DNA from: Bacillus sp. B1-b2
GTDB taxonomy: Bacteria > Bacillota > Bacilli > Bacillales > Cytobacillaceae
NCBI RefSeq assembly: GCF_009183415.1
Contig: NZ_WEHU01000033.1
Coordinates: 1 to 46,377, forward strand
DNA length: 46,377 nucleotides
Reading direction: 5' to 3'
Shown here: piece by piece, positions 16,698 to 24,942 of the stretch
Position numbering within the stretch: position 1 is the first letter of the stretch
Layout: the number at the start of each line of letters is the position of its first letter
The notes under the pieces: model-generated
Database searches by the model: none
What the model saw: the letters and a program-made list of their open reading frames with translations, nothing else
What the model was told of the DNA's origin: nothing
Made by a program: the position numbers and the translations under genes

Positions 16698-17231
16698 TTG
16701 GATAAAGATATTTCTCTGCAAGATAAAAGTATTGTTTTTATTGGCTTCATGGGTGTTGGTAAAACAACTATTGGAAAAACAGTAGCTAGAAGGTTAGATC
16801 GAGATTTTATTGATGTAGATTATGAAATCGAAAAAGAATATGGAATGGCAGTAGCAGATATATTTAAAAAGTATGGGGAAAGTACTTTTCGTGAAAAGGA
16901 AAAAAATTTAATAGTATCCTTATCAAAACAACCTAGAAAAGTTCTCTCTTTAGGTGGAGGGGCTTTTCTACAAGAAGAGATTAGACAAGTTTGTTTAGAG
17001 AATTGTTTGGTTATTTATTTAAGTATGTCCTTTTCCTGCTGGAAAGAAAGAATTCCTTTGTTAATTCCTAGTAGACCAGTATTACAGGGGAAATCAGAAA
17101 TAGATATTCAACAATTATTTAATGCTAGAAAAAATATATATGCACAAAACCATATAAAAGTAGTTACAGATCTTAAAGAATCAGAAGAATTAGCAGATTA
17201 CATTGTGCAAAAGATTACGGACAAGAACTAG
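16698..17231 (+). CDS. aroK: Shikimate kinase
   Basis: A 177-residue P-loop kinase that phosphorylates shikimate in the chorismate pathway. The Walker A is GFMGVGKTT near residue 15. The shikimate-binding Asp lies in DVDYEIE and the Arg in STFREKE; LGGGAF is the conserved glycine triplet, and SRPVL is the lid-side arginine motif. The start is placed at the TTG at 16698, eight bases after GGGAG; the GTG at 16689 overlaps that ribosome site. It is followed after 19 bases by aroD, which points to a small aromatic biosynthesis operon. Confidence 0.9.
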   Translation: MDKDISLQDKSIVFIGFMGVGKTTIGKTVARRLDRDFIDVDYEIEKEYGMAVADIFKKYGESTFREKEKNLIVSLSKQPRKVLSLGGGAFLQEEIRQVCLENCLVIYLSMSFSCWKERIPLLIPSRPVLQGKSEIDIQQLFNARKNIYAQNHIKVVTDLKESEELADYIVQKITDKN

Positions 17232-17250
17232 TATTTATAAGGAGGATCAC

Positions 17251-18012
17251 ATGGCGGAAATTGTAAAAGTGAGAGATGTGAAAATTGGAGAAGGCCTTCC
17301 AAAAATTTGCGTATCTTTAATTGGAAAAACACTTACTGAGATTAAAGAAGAGGCATTCTACCTAAATAACGTAAACGTTGATCTAGTGGAATGGCGTGTA
17401 GATTTTTTTGATCAGTGTTTAAATTTAGATGATGTTGATTCTGCCTTGAAGGAGATAAGGGAAGTTATTGGAAACACACCTCTCCTATTTACATTTCGTA
17501 CAGCAAATGAAGGCGGAGAAAAGGATATTACGATAGATGAGTATGTTACGTTATACAAACATGCTATAAGGTCTAATTATATAGATTTGCTTGATATTGA
17601 ATTATTCCAAGAAAAAAATGAAGTAGTGGAAATGGTAAAATATGCAAAGGGAAATCAAGTAGTTGTTATTATCTCTAACCATGACTTTGCAAAAACTCCT
17701 ACCAAGGAAGAGATACTTCATCGGTTAAAAATGGCTGAACAGTTAGGAGCAGATATCCCTAAGATTGCAGTAATGCCGAAGTCGGAAAAAGATGTTTTAC
17801 TATTACTTGAGGCAACTCTAGAGGGAAGAAGCTCGGTTGATTGCCCAATTGTTACGATGTCTATGGGAGGTAAAGGTTCTATAAGCAGACTTTCAGGCGA
17901 ATTATTTGGTTCTAGTATTACCTTTGGAGCAGCAAAATCTGCATCTGCTCCAGGACAAATTCCTTTAGAGGATTTGAAGCAAGTATTACACGTTATTCAC
18001 CATAGCTTATAA
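17251..18012 (+). CDS. aroD: 3-dehydroquinate dehydratase, type I
   Basis: A 253-residue class I dehydroquinase, a (beta/alpha)8 barrel acting through a Schiff base in the chorismate pathway. The base His144 lies in ISNHDFAKTP and the Schiff-base lysine Lys171 in PKIAVMP. The substrate-binding C-terminal segment TFGAAKSASAPGQIP is intact. The ATG at 17251 follows AAGGAGG by a normal spacing and overrides a longer open frame. It lies between aroK and the aldehyde dehydrogenase gene in one apparent transcript. Confidence 0.93.
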   Translation: MAEIVKVRDVKIGEGLPKICVSLIGKTLTEIKEEAFYLNNVNVDLVEWRVDFFDQCLNLDDVDSALKEIREVIGNTPLLFTFRTANEGGEKDITIDEYVTLYKHAIRSNYIDLLDIELFQEKNEVVEMVKYAKGNQVVVIISNHDFAKTPTKEEILHRLKMAEQLGADIPKIAVMPKSEKDVLLLLEATLEGRSSVDCPIVTMSMGGKGSISRLSGELFGSSITFGAAKSASAPGQIPLEDLKQVLHVIHHSL

Positions 18013-18050
18013 AAATCTGTTAAATAAATGATAGAGAGAAGGAAAAATAC

Positions 18051-19424
18051 GTGAATATACATGAAATAGTTGTACAATCCCAAGAATTTTTCCATACACA
18101 AGAAACGAAATCAGTAGATTTTAGATTAAAACAATTAGAGCAATTAAAGAAGAGTATTGTAAAGTATGAGCATGCAGTGTTAGAAGCATTAAAAAAAGAC
18201 TTAGGGAAACAATCCTTTGAAGCATATACGACAGAAGTAGGGTTTGTTTTAAGCAATATAACGTATGCAATAAAGCATTTACATAAATGGACAAAAGCTA
18301 AAAAGGTAAGAAGTACATTAAGCTTATTTCCATCAAAGGGAACTGTTTGTTATGAGCCGTATGGAACAGTTCTAATCATAGGACCTTTTAATTATCCATT
18401 TCAATTAGTAATGGAACCATTAATTGGAGCAATTGCAGCAGGCAATTGTGCTGTTATAAAGCCGTCAGAGCTTACGCCTAATGTATCTAGTGTGATAACG
18501 GAAATAATAAATGACACCTTTCCTCCAGCATATATTTTTTCTGTAGAGGGTGGAGTGGAAATAAACCAAGCTTTATTAAAGGAAGCCTTTGATTATATAT
18601 TTTTTACTGGAAGTACAGGAATTGGTAAAGTAGTAATGGAAGCAGCAGCTAAACACTTAACACCGGTAACACTGGAGCTAGGTGGAAAAAGCCCAGTTAT
18701 TATAGACCAAAGCGCTAATCTAGAGGTGGCAGCTAAACGTATTATTTGGGGTAAAACCATTAATGCTGGTCAAACCTGTGTAGCACCTGATTATATTATG
18801 GTACAAGAATCCGTGAAAGATCTTCTAGTAAAAGAACTACGCAAAGCTATCGAAGAATTTTTTGGAGAGAATCCTGAAACTAGCAAGGACTTAGGTAGGA
18901 TTGTGAGTGACAAGCATTTTAATCGCTTATGTACTTTATTAGAGAAAGATAAAGAGCAAATATTGTATGGTGGTAAAAGTTCAAAAGAATCTCGTTATAT
19001 AGAACCAACACTATTAGATGCAAGTTGGGACTCAAGCTCCATGCAGGAAGAAATATTTGGGCCAATTTTACCGATACTTTCTTATAAAGAACTTGATGAG
19101 GCCATAATTTCTGTTAAGAAATTGGATAAGCCACTTGCGTTATATGTGTTTACAAATAATAAAAAGATAGAACAAAAAGTACTAGAAACCATTTCGTCTG
19201 GTGGAGTTTGTGTGAATGATGTATTGACCCATATTGTTCATCCAGATTTACCCTTTGGAGGAGTTGGTGCTTCTGGAATAGGAGCATATCATGGTAAACA
19301 TAGCTTTCTAACCTTTTCACATCAACGTAGTATTTTAAGAAAAAGTACTCGTTTTCAGCTTCCATTCATTTTTCCTCCTTATACAGATAAGAAAGAAAAA
19401 CTTATTCGTAAAGTACTTAAGTAA
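18051..19424 (+). CDS. Class 3-type aldehyde dehydrogenase (YwdH-like)
   Basis: A 457-residue NAD(P)-dependent aldehyde dehydrogenase of the short class 3 type that includes YwdH and fatty aldehyde dehydrogenases. The catalytic residues are Cys243 (GQTCVAPDY) and Glu209 (LELGGKSP). The cofactor region shows FTGSTGIGK. The C-terminus ends with a basic segment (FPPYTDKKEKLIRKVLK). Start is GTG at 18051 after AGAGAAGG. It is the last gene of the aroK-aroD unit, and a strong terminator follows. The substrate is probably medium or long-chain aldehydes. Confidence 0.9.
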   Translation: MNIHEIVVQSQEFFHTQETKSVDFRLKQLEQLKKSIVKYEHAVLEALKKDLGKQSFEAYTTEVGFVLSNITYAIKHLHKWTKAKKVRSTLSLFPSKGTVCYEPYGTVLIIGPFNYPFQLVMEPLIGAIAAGNCAVIKPSELTPNVSSVITEIINDTFPPAYIFSVEGGVEINQALLKEAFDYIFFTGSTGIGKVVMEAAAKHLTPVTLELGGKSPVIIDQSANLEVAAKRIIWGKTINAGQTCVAPDYIMVQESVKDLLVKELRKAIEEFFGENPETSKDLGRIVSDKHFNRLCTLLEKDKEQILYGGKSSKESRYIEPTLLDASWDSSSMQEEIFGPILPILSYKELDEAIISVKKLDKPLALYVFTNNKKIEQKVLETISSGGVCVNDVLTHIVHPDLPFGGVGASGIGAYHGKHSFLTFSHQRSILRKSTRFQLPFIFPPYTDKKEKLIRKVLK

Positions 19425-19454
19425 GGTTAAGGGATTGCGGAAATTTACTCTACA

Positions 19455-19491
19455 TTAAAAAACAAGTTGCTTTTAGCACCTTGTTTTTTAA
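19455..19491. terminator. Strong terminator after aldehyde dehydrogenase gene
   Basis: A perfect 12-bp stem (TTAAAAAACAAG / CTTGTTTTTTAA) with a loop that can pair further (TGC/GCA). It is symmetrical and could also end minus-strand transcripts, including the remnant at 19498-19695. Confidence 0.9.
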
Positions 19492-19497
19492 TCACCT

Positions 19498-19695
19498 CTA
19501 ATATCTGTTATTCCGAATGTCTGATTGTATTTTCTGGATATTAGTCTGCCATTTTCCATTTTCTAATACCACATGCGACTTTAATGAGGTTAATAGTGGG
19601 CTCAGATTTCTTTCCTTTTTGACGTAATCCAAGTATTCTTGTAATAATGTTAAAAAATGGGGGATTCCATATAATGAAAAATGTTTTTGCAGATA
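19498..19695 (-). pseudogene. Probable remnant of an unidentified gene (C-terminal fragment)
   Basis: On the minus strand an open frame of about 65 codons ends at a TAG (19498-19500) just before the symmetrical terminator. Its last 50 codons read like ordinary protein (EYLDYVKKERNLSPLL..., VVLENGKWQTNIQKIQ, ending DIRNNRY). There is no ATG and no ribosome site at the only TTG. The frame is closed upstream by a TGA inside the C45 hydrolase gene. I infer that the 3' end of a lost gene survives here. It could instead be a fortuitous open frame; I do not recognise the family. Confidence 0.35.
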
Positions 19696-20735
19696 TCATT
19701 CAATTCAGGGGAACACATTATGAATTTGGCTTTAAACAAGGAGAAATACTAAAGGATTCCTATTTAGTAAAGAACAGAGAGAATCAGTGGAAAATAAGAA
19801 AACCCAAGTTCTCTATTGATGTAGAAGATACGAAAAAGGCTTTTCAACAGTTTGCTCCACTTATATGGGAAGAATTAATTGGTTTTAGAGATGCATTAAA
19901 ATGGCCAATGGAGCGTGTCTTACTAGAATTCTGTGGCTACCGCCTAAATATTGATCAGTCAGGCTGTTCTATTTATGTTGGAAAAGATTATCTAATTCGT
20001 AATTATGATTATCACCCTAAAACTTATGATGGAAGATATACCATTTTTCAGCCTACAGATGGGGGATATGCAATGATAGGTCCAAGCCAACGCTGTACAG
20101 GAAGGATGGATGGAATGAATGAGAAGGGTTTAGCAATGGGCTACAATTTTATGAACAGAAAGCGTCCTGGAGATGGATTTGTTTGTAATATGATTGGTCG
20201 ATTACTTCTTGAGCTGTGTGCCAATACGGAAGAAGCGATTGCACTATTAAAAGAGATACCACATAGACATTCTTTTAGCTATGTTCTATTTGATACGACA
20301 TGTGAAACTCCGTATATAGTAGAAACTTCTCCTAGAAGAGTGGAGGTTAGAAAAGATTTTGCATGTACGAATCATTTTGCCATCATGATGGAGGAGAACC
20401 GTCATGTTTTAGATGATTCCAAGAGAAGGTTAGATATTATAAATCAGCATCAACACCTAGGTTTAAATGGAGAAGAAGCATTTAGGCTTCTGAATGGGAG
20501 TCAATCAGGAGTATTTTCTACGCTATATGAAAGCTGGGCCGGTACTATCCATACTTCTGCTTACTTTCCAAAAGAATTGAAGGCTTGGTTTGTACTTGGT
20601 GGGGATCAAAAACCTATTGAACTTAATTTTTCTAAATGGTTGGAGGGAAATAATTTTTCTATGCAAAAAATAGAAGGGAAAGTTGATACAGATTTACCAT
20701 TTCTTCATATGGAACATGCAGATTGGTACAGCTAA
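19674..20735 (+). CDS. C45-type autoproteolytic acyltransferase/hydrolase (Ntn fold)
   Basis: A 353-residue protein of the C45/acyl-CoA:6-aminopenicillanate acyltransferase-like Ntn-hydrolase family. The probable nucleophile is Cys98 in DQSGCSIYVG; by family analogy the chain is cut before this Cys to expose a catalytic N-terminus. An N-terminal RGTHYEFGFKQGE motif is typical of the family, and NYDYHP, RMDGMNEKGLAMGYNF and TNHF follow as in choloylglycine-hydrolase-like enzymes. The start is the ATG at 19674, ten bases after GGGGG. It acts on an unknown amide. It lies upstream of cdaS with a 69-base gap and no terminator, so the two may be co-transcribed. Confidence 0.85.
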   Translation: MKNVFADIIQFRGTHYEFGFKQGEILKDSYLVKNRENQWKIRKPKFSIDVEDTKKAFQQFAPLIWEELIGFRDALKWPMERVLLEFCGYRLNIDQSGCSIYVGKDYLIRNYDYHPKTYDGRYTIFQPTDGGYAMIGPSQRCTGRMDGMNEKGLAMGYNFMNRKRPGDGFVCNMIGRLLLELCANTEEAIALLKEIPHRHSFSYVLFDTTCETPYIVETSPRRVEVRKDFACTNHFAIMMEENRHVLDDSKRRLDIINQHQHLGLNGEEAFRLLNGSQSGVFSTLYESWAGTIHTSAYFPKELKAWFVLGGDQKPIELNFSKWLEGNNFSMQKIEGKVDTDLPFLHMEHADWYS

Positions 20736-20804
20736 TAGTGTGAGTCTATGGAGCATAGCATTCGTTGGTAGTGGGAACAGTAACAAAAAAGGATGTGGTA
20801 ATAC

Positions 20805-21425
20805 ATGACTAATGAGCGATTACCATCGGACATTAGTAGGGAAATGGAAGTGCAGTTAGAGCATTTACAGAATAATATCGCGAAATTGCAACTTTCTGTG
20901 AAGGAAAAGGATTGTTGCATTTTACATGAATTCGAAGAGCTGAATAAACTTTTTAAACATATTCATAACAGAACAGCAACCTATTATTTGCAACTTTATC
21001 TAGAACCCTATACTGAATTTATGGATACATTAACAACTGCCTGTCAGCAATTATCAGAGAAACGACATGGGGCATTAATTGCTGTAAAGAGAGAGAATCC
21101 TATTGAAAGTTTAGTGCATTCTGGAATACCCTTACATGCTAAGTTATCTTCTTCCTTGTTAGAAGCTGTTTTTTACCCTGGAAATCCACTTCATGACGGT
21201 GGAATCATTATAGAAAAGGATACGATTATTTCAGCGGGTAATATTTTCCCTACTTCACTTTATTATAATGGAAAAGAAAAAGAGAAGTTAGGCACAAGAC
21301 ATCGAGCAGCTATTGGATTAAGTGAAGTATCGGATGCCATGATTCTTGTTGTATCGGAAGAAACGGGGAGAATTTCCTTTGCGTTAGAAGGAAATTTATA
21401 TCCAATTCAGCCTGGATTGAGTTGA
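20805..21425 (+). CDS. cdaS: Sporulation-type diadenylate cyclase CdaS
   Basis: A 206-residue cyclase that makes c-di-AMP from two ATP. Residues about 1-60 form the helical N-terminal autoinhibitory region of CdaS (YojJ type), and the DAC catalytic domain covers about 65-200. The ATP-binding RHR motif is Arg165-His166-Arg167 in GTRHRAAIG. The metal/catalytic loop reads LHDGG (Asp131-Gly132-Gly133) where DAC domains commonly have DGA. In Bacillus subtilis CdaS is made in the forespore and supports germination. There is no membrane segment, in keeping with CdaS rather than CdaA. The start ATG is preceded only by a weak ribosome site (GGATGTGG). Confidence 0.9.
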   Translation: MTNERLPSDISREMEVQLEHLQNNIAKLQLSVKEKDCCILHEFEELNKLFKHIHNRTATYYLQLYLEPYTEFMDTLTTACQQLSEKRHGALIAVKRENPIESLVHSGIPLHAKLSSSLLEAVFYPGNPLHDGGIIIEKDTIISAGNIFPTSLYYNGKEKEKLGTRHRAAIGLSEVSDAMILVVSEETGRISFALEGNLYPIQPGLS

Positions 21426-21521
21426 ATAATCCGTTTTATTCGAAAAATCTTAAATTTCTTGAATATTTACAAAAGGACAGTTATAATTGTTAGTAATATA
21501 AAAGGATGGAGGTGGAAGAGT

Positions 21522-21659
21522 ATGTTAAGTTCTACTGTTTTAGTGCAAGGTTATATGATTGAAAATCTTTATATTAACCGTGCAAAATTTGCGGTATTTG
21601 TTGTTAACGGGATAAGTCTGCCCTTTTTTAACAACTTAATAGCAAAACTAAAACGATGA
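21522..21659 (+). CDS. 45-residue small protein, unknown
   Basis: A 45-codon frame starting with ATG at 21522, six bases after a near-perfect GGAGGTGG ribosome site, and ending before a strong terminator; these two signals are the main support. The product begins MLSSTVLVQGYM, has a hydrophobic middle (KFAVFVVNGISLPFF) and a basic end (IAKLKR). It could associate with the membrane. I do not recognise a family. It follows cdaS by 96 bases, so it may be a sporulation gene. Confidence 0.6.
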   Translation: MLSSTVLVQGYMIENLYINRAKFAVFVVNGISLPFFNNLIAKLKR

Positions 21660-21693
21660 AAACATCTCTTACCCACATCTATATGGACGGTTT

Positions 21694-21723
21694 AAGGAGT
21701 GCATTTTTCATGCGCTCCTTTTT
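21694..21723 (+). terminator. Terminator after the 45-residue gene
   Basis: Stem AAGGAGTGCAT / ATGCGCTCCTT (one G-T pair), a 5-base loop and a T run. Confidence 0.85.
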
Positions 21724-21772
21724 GTATGTGTAAAAAGTTACTGTAATCAGTATCATACACAAAAATTAGATG

Positions 21773-21876
21773 CCATGGAGTTTATTTCTCCATGGTTATT
21801 TTATATATATACATTTGAACACAAAGATGAAAGCATTTTTAGAGTAGGATAAGGGGAATGTTACTTCCCTTTTATC
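21773..21876 (+). promoter_or_regulatory. Hairpin-rich leader upstream of ABC-F gene
   Basis: Between the previous terminator and the ABC-F start (21724-21958) lie two further hairpins: CCATGGAG / CTCCATGG (21773-21795) and GATAAGGGGAA / TTCCCTTTTATC (21848-21876). A possible 6-residue upstream frame (MKAFLE, 21827-21847) ends one base before the second hairpin. The second stem is followed by a T-rich stretch. Such an arrangement would suit transcription attenuation, as known for some ABC-F resistance genes. No ribosome site supports the short frame. Confidence 0.35.
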
Positions 21877-21958
21877 GTTAAATAAATAGTATTTTTATAA
21901 ACACGTCTCATACAAGGTGTGGCATAGAGATAATCGGTTTATAAAGGAGTCGGAAAAC

Positions 21959-23839
21959 ATGATTATTTGTAGTGTCAACCAAGTTAGTAAAATGTATGGT
22001 GGCAATACCATATTTGAAGAGATTTCACTGGAGATAAAAGAAAAAGAAAGAATCGGGTTAGTAGGAAGAAATGGTAGCGGCAAAAGTACGCTTTTTCGAT
22101 TACTAGCAGGAAAAGAATCTCCTGATTTAGGGAAAATACATTGGAAAAGGGGAGCGAAAATTGGCTATCTGGAACAAATTCCTGAATACGGGAAGGGATT
22201 GAAAGTAAAAGAGGTTTTAAGAACTGCTTTTCACGAATTCAATATCTTAGAAGAAAAAATGAAAGAATTAGAAAAAGAAATGGGGAAGGAATTAGCGGAA
22301 GAAAAGCTTCAATCTCTTATAGAAGAATACGGAAAAGCACAAGATCAATATCAGCATGCAGGTGGATATGAAGTAGAAGCAAAGCTTGAAAAAATAGTGT
22401 ATGGGCTAAATATTCAAAGCTTATTAGAGAAAGAATACGGAAATCTTAGTGGTGGTGAAAAAACGAAAATAGGTCTTGGAATCATCCTTTTACAAGAGCC
22501 CGATTTATTATTATTAGATGAACCAACGAATCATTTAGATTTAATGGCAGTAGAGTGGCTTGGAGAGTTCTTAAGTAATTATAAAGGCACCGTTTTGCTA
22601 GTATCTCATGATCGATATTTTCTAGATGAAGTCATTAACAAAGTGGTGGATTTAGAAGAAGGAGAGTTAACTACTTATTATGGAAACTTTACTCAATACA
22701 CAAAAGAAAAAGAAGAGAGGCTTTTAAGAGAGTTTCAAGCATATGAAGAGCAGCAAAAGAAAATAAAGAAAATGAAAGAAGCAATAAAGCGTCTTAGAGA
22801 ATGGGCGAATCGGGCTAACCCACCAAATGAAGGGCTTCATAAAAGGGCGAGAAATATGGAGAGAGCGTTAGAAAGAATGGAAAAATTGACTCGTCCTATG
22901 ATAAATAGAAAGAAAATGGGTTTTGAGATGGAGGCAAGTGATCGAAGTGGAAAAGATGTTATTGCCCTAAATGATGTTTGTAAAAGTTTTGGAAAGCAAC
23001 ACTTATTTCACCATGTAAATATGCATGTTGTCTTCAAAGACCGAGCTGCGATTATTGGAGAAAATGGCACAGGAAAATCTACTTTAATAAAGATGATTCT
23101 TCAACAACAAAGTGCAGATAGTGGAGACATTAAAATAGGTAGTAATGTGAAAGTTGGATACTTATCTCAGGATGTATTAGTAGATATGAAAGGAGATACT
23201 GTAATAGATGCTTTTCGAGAGGAAGTAAGTGTAACGGAGGGAGAGGCTAGAAATATTCTTGCAAAGTTTTTATTTTATGGACACTCTGTTTTCCAAAAAG
23301 TAATGAACTTAAGCGGAGGAGAGAGAATGCGTCTCCGATTAGCACAGCTAATGTATCAAGAAATCAATTTGCTAATTTTAGATGAACCAACGAATCATCT
23401 TGATATTGATTCAAGGGAGGTATTAGAGGAAGCATTAGAAGAATTTGATGGGACCATTCTAGCTGTTTCTCATGATCGATATCTTTTAAATAAACTCTTT
23501 TCAAAGATATATTGGATTGATTCTCAACAAATCCTATTTTTTGAAGGGAATTATGATGATGCCAAAAAGAAGAAATTGGAACAAAGAGGGTTGGTCAAAG
23601 TTGAAAGCAAACCTGTTGCTAAAGTATCAAACAATACTTCCACGTTGAAGCCTGCTAAAGATAGCTTATATAACCAAGCAGTATGGAAAAAAGAAATAGG
23701 AAGAGTAGAAGAGAGAATTACTGAGTTAGAAAAGAAATTAATGGAAAATCTAGATTTAGAGGTTCTTCAAGAAGTTTACTTAGAAAAGGAACAATTGGAG
23801 AAGCAATGGGAAGAGCTTTATGAATGGTTAACAAGCTAA
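21959..23839 (+). CDS. ABC-F subfamily ATPase (ribosome-associated)
   Basis: A 626-residue soluble protein with two ABC ATPase domains and no membrane segments. Domain 1 has Walker A GRNGSGKST (near residue 37), signature LSGGEKTK and Walker B LLLLDEPTNHLD. Domain 2 has GENGTGKST, LSGGERMR and LLILDEPTNHLD. A charged linker of about 75 residues (ABC-F interaction region) has REWANRANPPNEGLHKRARN. A C-terminal coiled coil with EERITELEKKLME ends the protein. ABC-F proteins bind the ribosomal E site; some rescue ribosomes from antibiotics and others are housekeeping factors. The subfamily cannot be fixed by eye. The start ATG follows AAAGGAG. Confidence 0.88.
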   Translation: MIICSVNQVSKMYGGNTIFEEISLEIKEKERIGLVGRNGSGKSTLFRLLAGKESPDLGKIHWKRGAKIGYLEQIPEYGKGLKVKEVLRTAFHEFNILEEKMKELEKEMGKELAEEKLQSLIEEYGKAQDQYQHAGGYEVEAKLEKIVYGLNIQSLLEKEYGNLSGGEKTKIGLGIILLQEPDLLLLDEPTNHLDLMAVEWLGEFLSNYKGTVLLVSHDRYFLDEVINKVVDLEEGELTTYYGNFTQYTKEKEERLLREFQAYEEQQKKIKKMKEAIKRLREWANRANPPNEGLHKRARNMERALERMEKLTRPMINRKKMGFEMEASDRSGKDVIALNDVCKSFGKQHLFHHVNMHVVFKDRAAIIGENGTGKSTLIKMILQQQSADSGDIKIGSNVKVGYLSQDVLVDMKGDTVIDAFREEVSVTEGEARNILAKFLFYGHSVFQKVMNLSGGERMRLRLAQLMYQEINLLILDEPTNHLDIDSREVLEEALEEFDGTILAVSHDRYLLNKLFSKIYWIDSQQILFFEGNYDDAKKKKLEQRGLVKVESKPVAKVSNNTSTLKPAKDSLYNQAVWKKEIGRVEERITELEKKLMENLDLEVLQEVYLEKEQLEKQWEELYEWLTS

Positions 23840-23848
23840 AAGTGAAGA

Positions 23849-23900
23849 TCCGAACTATTAAGTGCAATTCTAATTCTATCGCCTAATAGTTCGGAATGAT
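23849..23900. repeat. 12-bp perfect inverted repeat carrying copy 2 of the 14-bp repeat
   Basis: TCCGAACTATTA (23849-23860) and TAATAGTTCGGA (23884-23895) can form a perfect 12-bp stem with a 23-base loop between the convergent ABC-F and yoaK-like genes. There is no T run, so it is not a classical terminator. The right arm plus flank (TAGTTCGGAATGAT) is identical to 2846-2859, which suggests a small dispersed element. Confidence 0.55.
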
Positions 23901-23975
23901 TAATTGTGGATCCAATAAGAATGTGGCTTCTAATCCTATTTTTATAGTTTGTTAGAAATTCATCTACTTCTATTG

Positions 23976-24689
23976 TTAACTTTCTTCTTTTGTATTCAGT
24001 AATTTCTTACGGATATATCCTCTATCTTTATGATAGAGAATAAGTGAAATAAGTAAAATAATAGAAGATAACCAGATTGCCTTGTTACCGAAATAAGAAG
24101 TAGCAAGAGTACCTAATAGTGCACCGAATAGGAAAGAGCCAATAATTAGCGTGAATTCTTTAAATTGAATTTTTGCTTCAGGGTTATGTTCGACAAATGC
24201 AGCATATGCTGCCTGCGTAGCTGTTCGTAAATTTCCTGTTGTCATAGTAGAATTATATGCCCATTTATCTAGTTTATTAAAGGTTGAGATTTGTAAGGAA
24301 GATACAAAAGAAATACAAGTAGTAACGATAATATTTGGGACACTTGAAGGCATAAATCCTACAATAAACAAGACGATACATTCTAAAATCAAAATAGATC
24401 GTCGATAACTAAACACAATTTCTCGAATGGAAGGAATCTTGACTACCTCAGATAGGAGTACACCAAGGATAAAGGCCATGATGGGTGGTATATAGTGAAT
24501 AGATTCCCTCCATTCACCACTAACGGAATGAACGGCAAACAAGACGATATTCCCCGTTTGCGCATTAGCAAAGACACCGTCTCTACTAATAAAAGTATAA
24601 GCATCTAAAAAACCACCAACTATTCCCAATAAAGCTGCGAGTGTTACAGAATTTGAGGATAAAGAAGGAATAGGCTTTCGAATATTCAT
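23976..24689 (-). CDS. YoaK family membrane protein (DUF1275)
   Basis: A 237-residue integral membrane protein with about six helices. It carries the family hallmarks near the N-terminus, GGFLDAYTFISRDGVFANAQTGNIV, and a mid-protein YNSTMTTGNLRTATQAAY. The family has no firmly known function, though it is sometimes regarded as transporter-like. AAGGAG precedes the ATG. It is convergent with the ABC-F gene and divergent from the Na/Pi symporter gene. Confidence 0.88.
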   Translation of the reverse strand: MNIRKPIPSLSSNSVTLAALLGIVGGFLDAYTFISRDGVFANAQTGNIVLFAVHSVSGEWRESIHYIPPIMAFILGVLLSEVVKIPSIREIVFSYRRSILILECIVLFIVGFMPSSVPNIIVTTCISFVSSLQISTFNKLDKWAYNSTMTTGNLRTATQAAYAAFVEHNPEAKIQFKEFTLIIGSFLFGALLGTLATSYFGNKAIWLSSIILLISLILYHKDRGYIRKKLLNTKEES

Positions 24690-24816
24690 CGTATAAAAAT
24701 CTCCTTAATTCCTATCTAGAGAATAAGTGAGAATAAAATCTGTTTCTATAGTAACATTAATAAAACGGTAAATTTATGAAACTTTTGAGAATTTTTTTCT
24801 AAATGGCCAAAAATAT

Positions 24817-24870
24817 TGTAAAATATGTATAGGATTGTGTTAAGTTCGTGTAAAGGATATGCGGTGTTAA
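24817..24870. promoter_or_regulatory. Candidate PhoP box cluster before Na/Pi symporter gene
   Basis: TGTAAA (24817), TGTATA (24826), TGTTAA (24838), TGTAAA (24849) and TGTTAA (24865) form a cluster; read on the other strand these are TTTACA/TTAACA units like the PhoP consensus TT(A/T/C)ACA. Two neighbours are exactly 11 bp apart, but others are irregular. The region is AT-rich, so chance is possible. It lies 70-120 bases before the symporter start. Confidence 0.35.
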
Positions 24871-24942
24871 TGTAGAATTATGTCGTATATTGTTATGATT
24901 ACGGTGGAAAGATCTTAAAAGCGGCATTAGGGGGACTAGTCT

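Noticed and set aside
21726-21743. 6-codon frame MCKKLL in the ABC-F leader
   Set aside because: No ribosome site; lies at the foot of the previous terminator.
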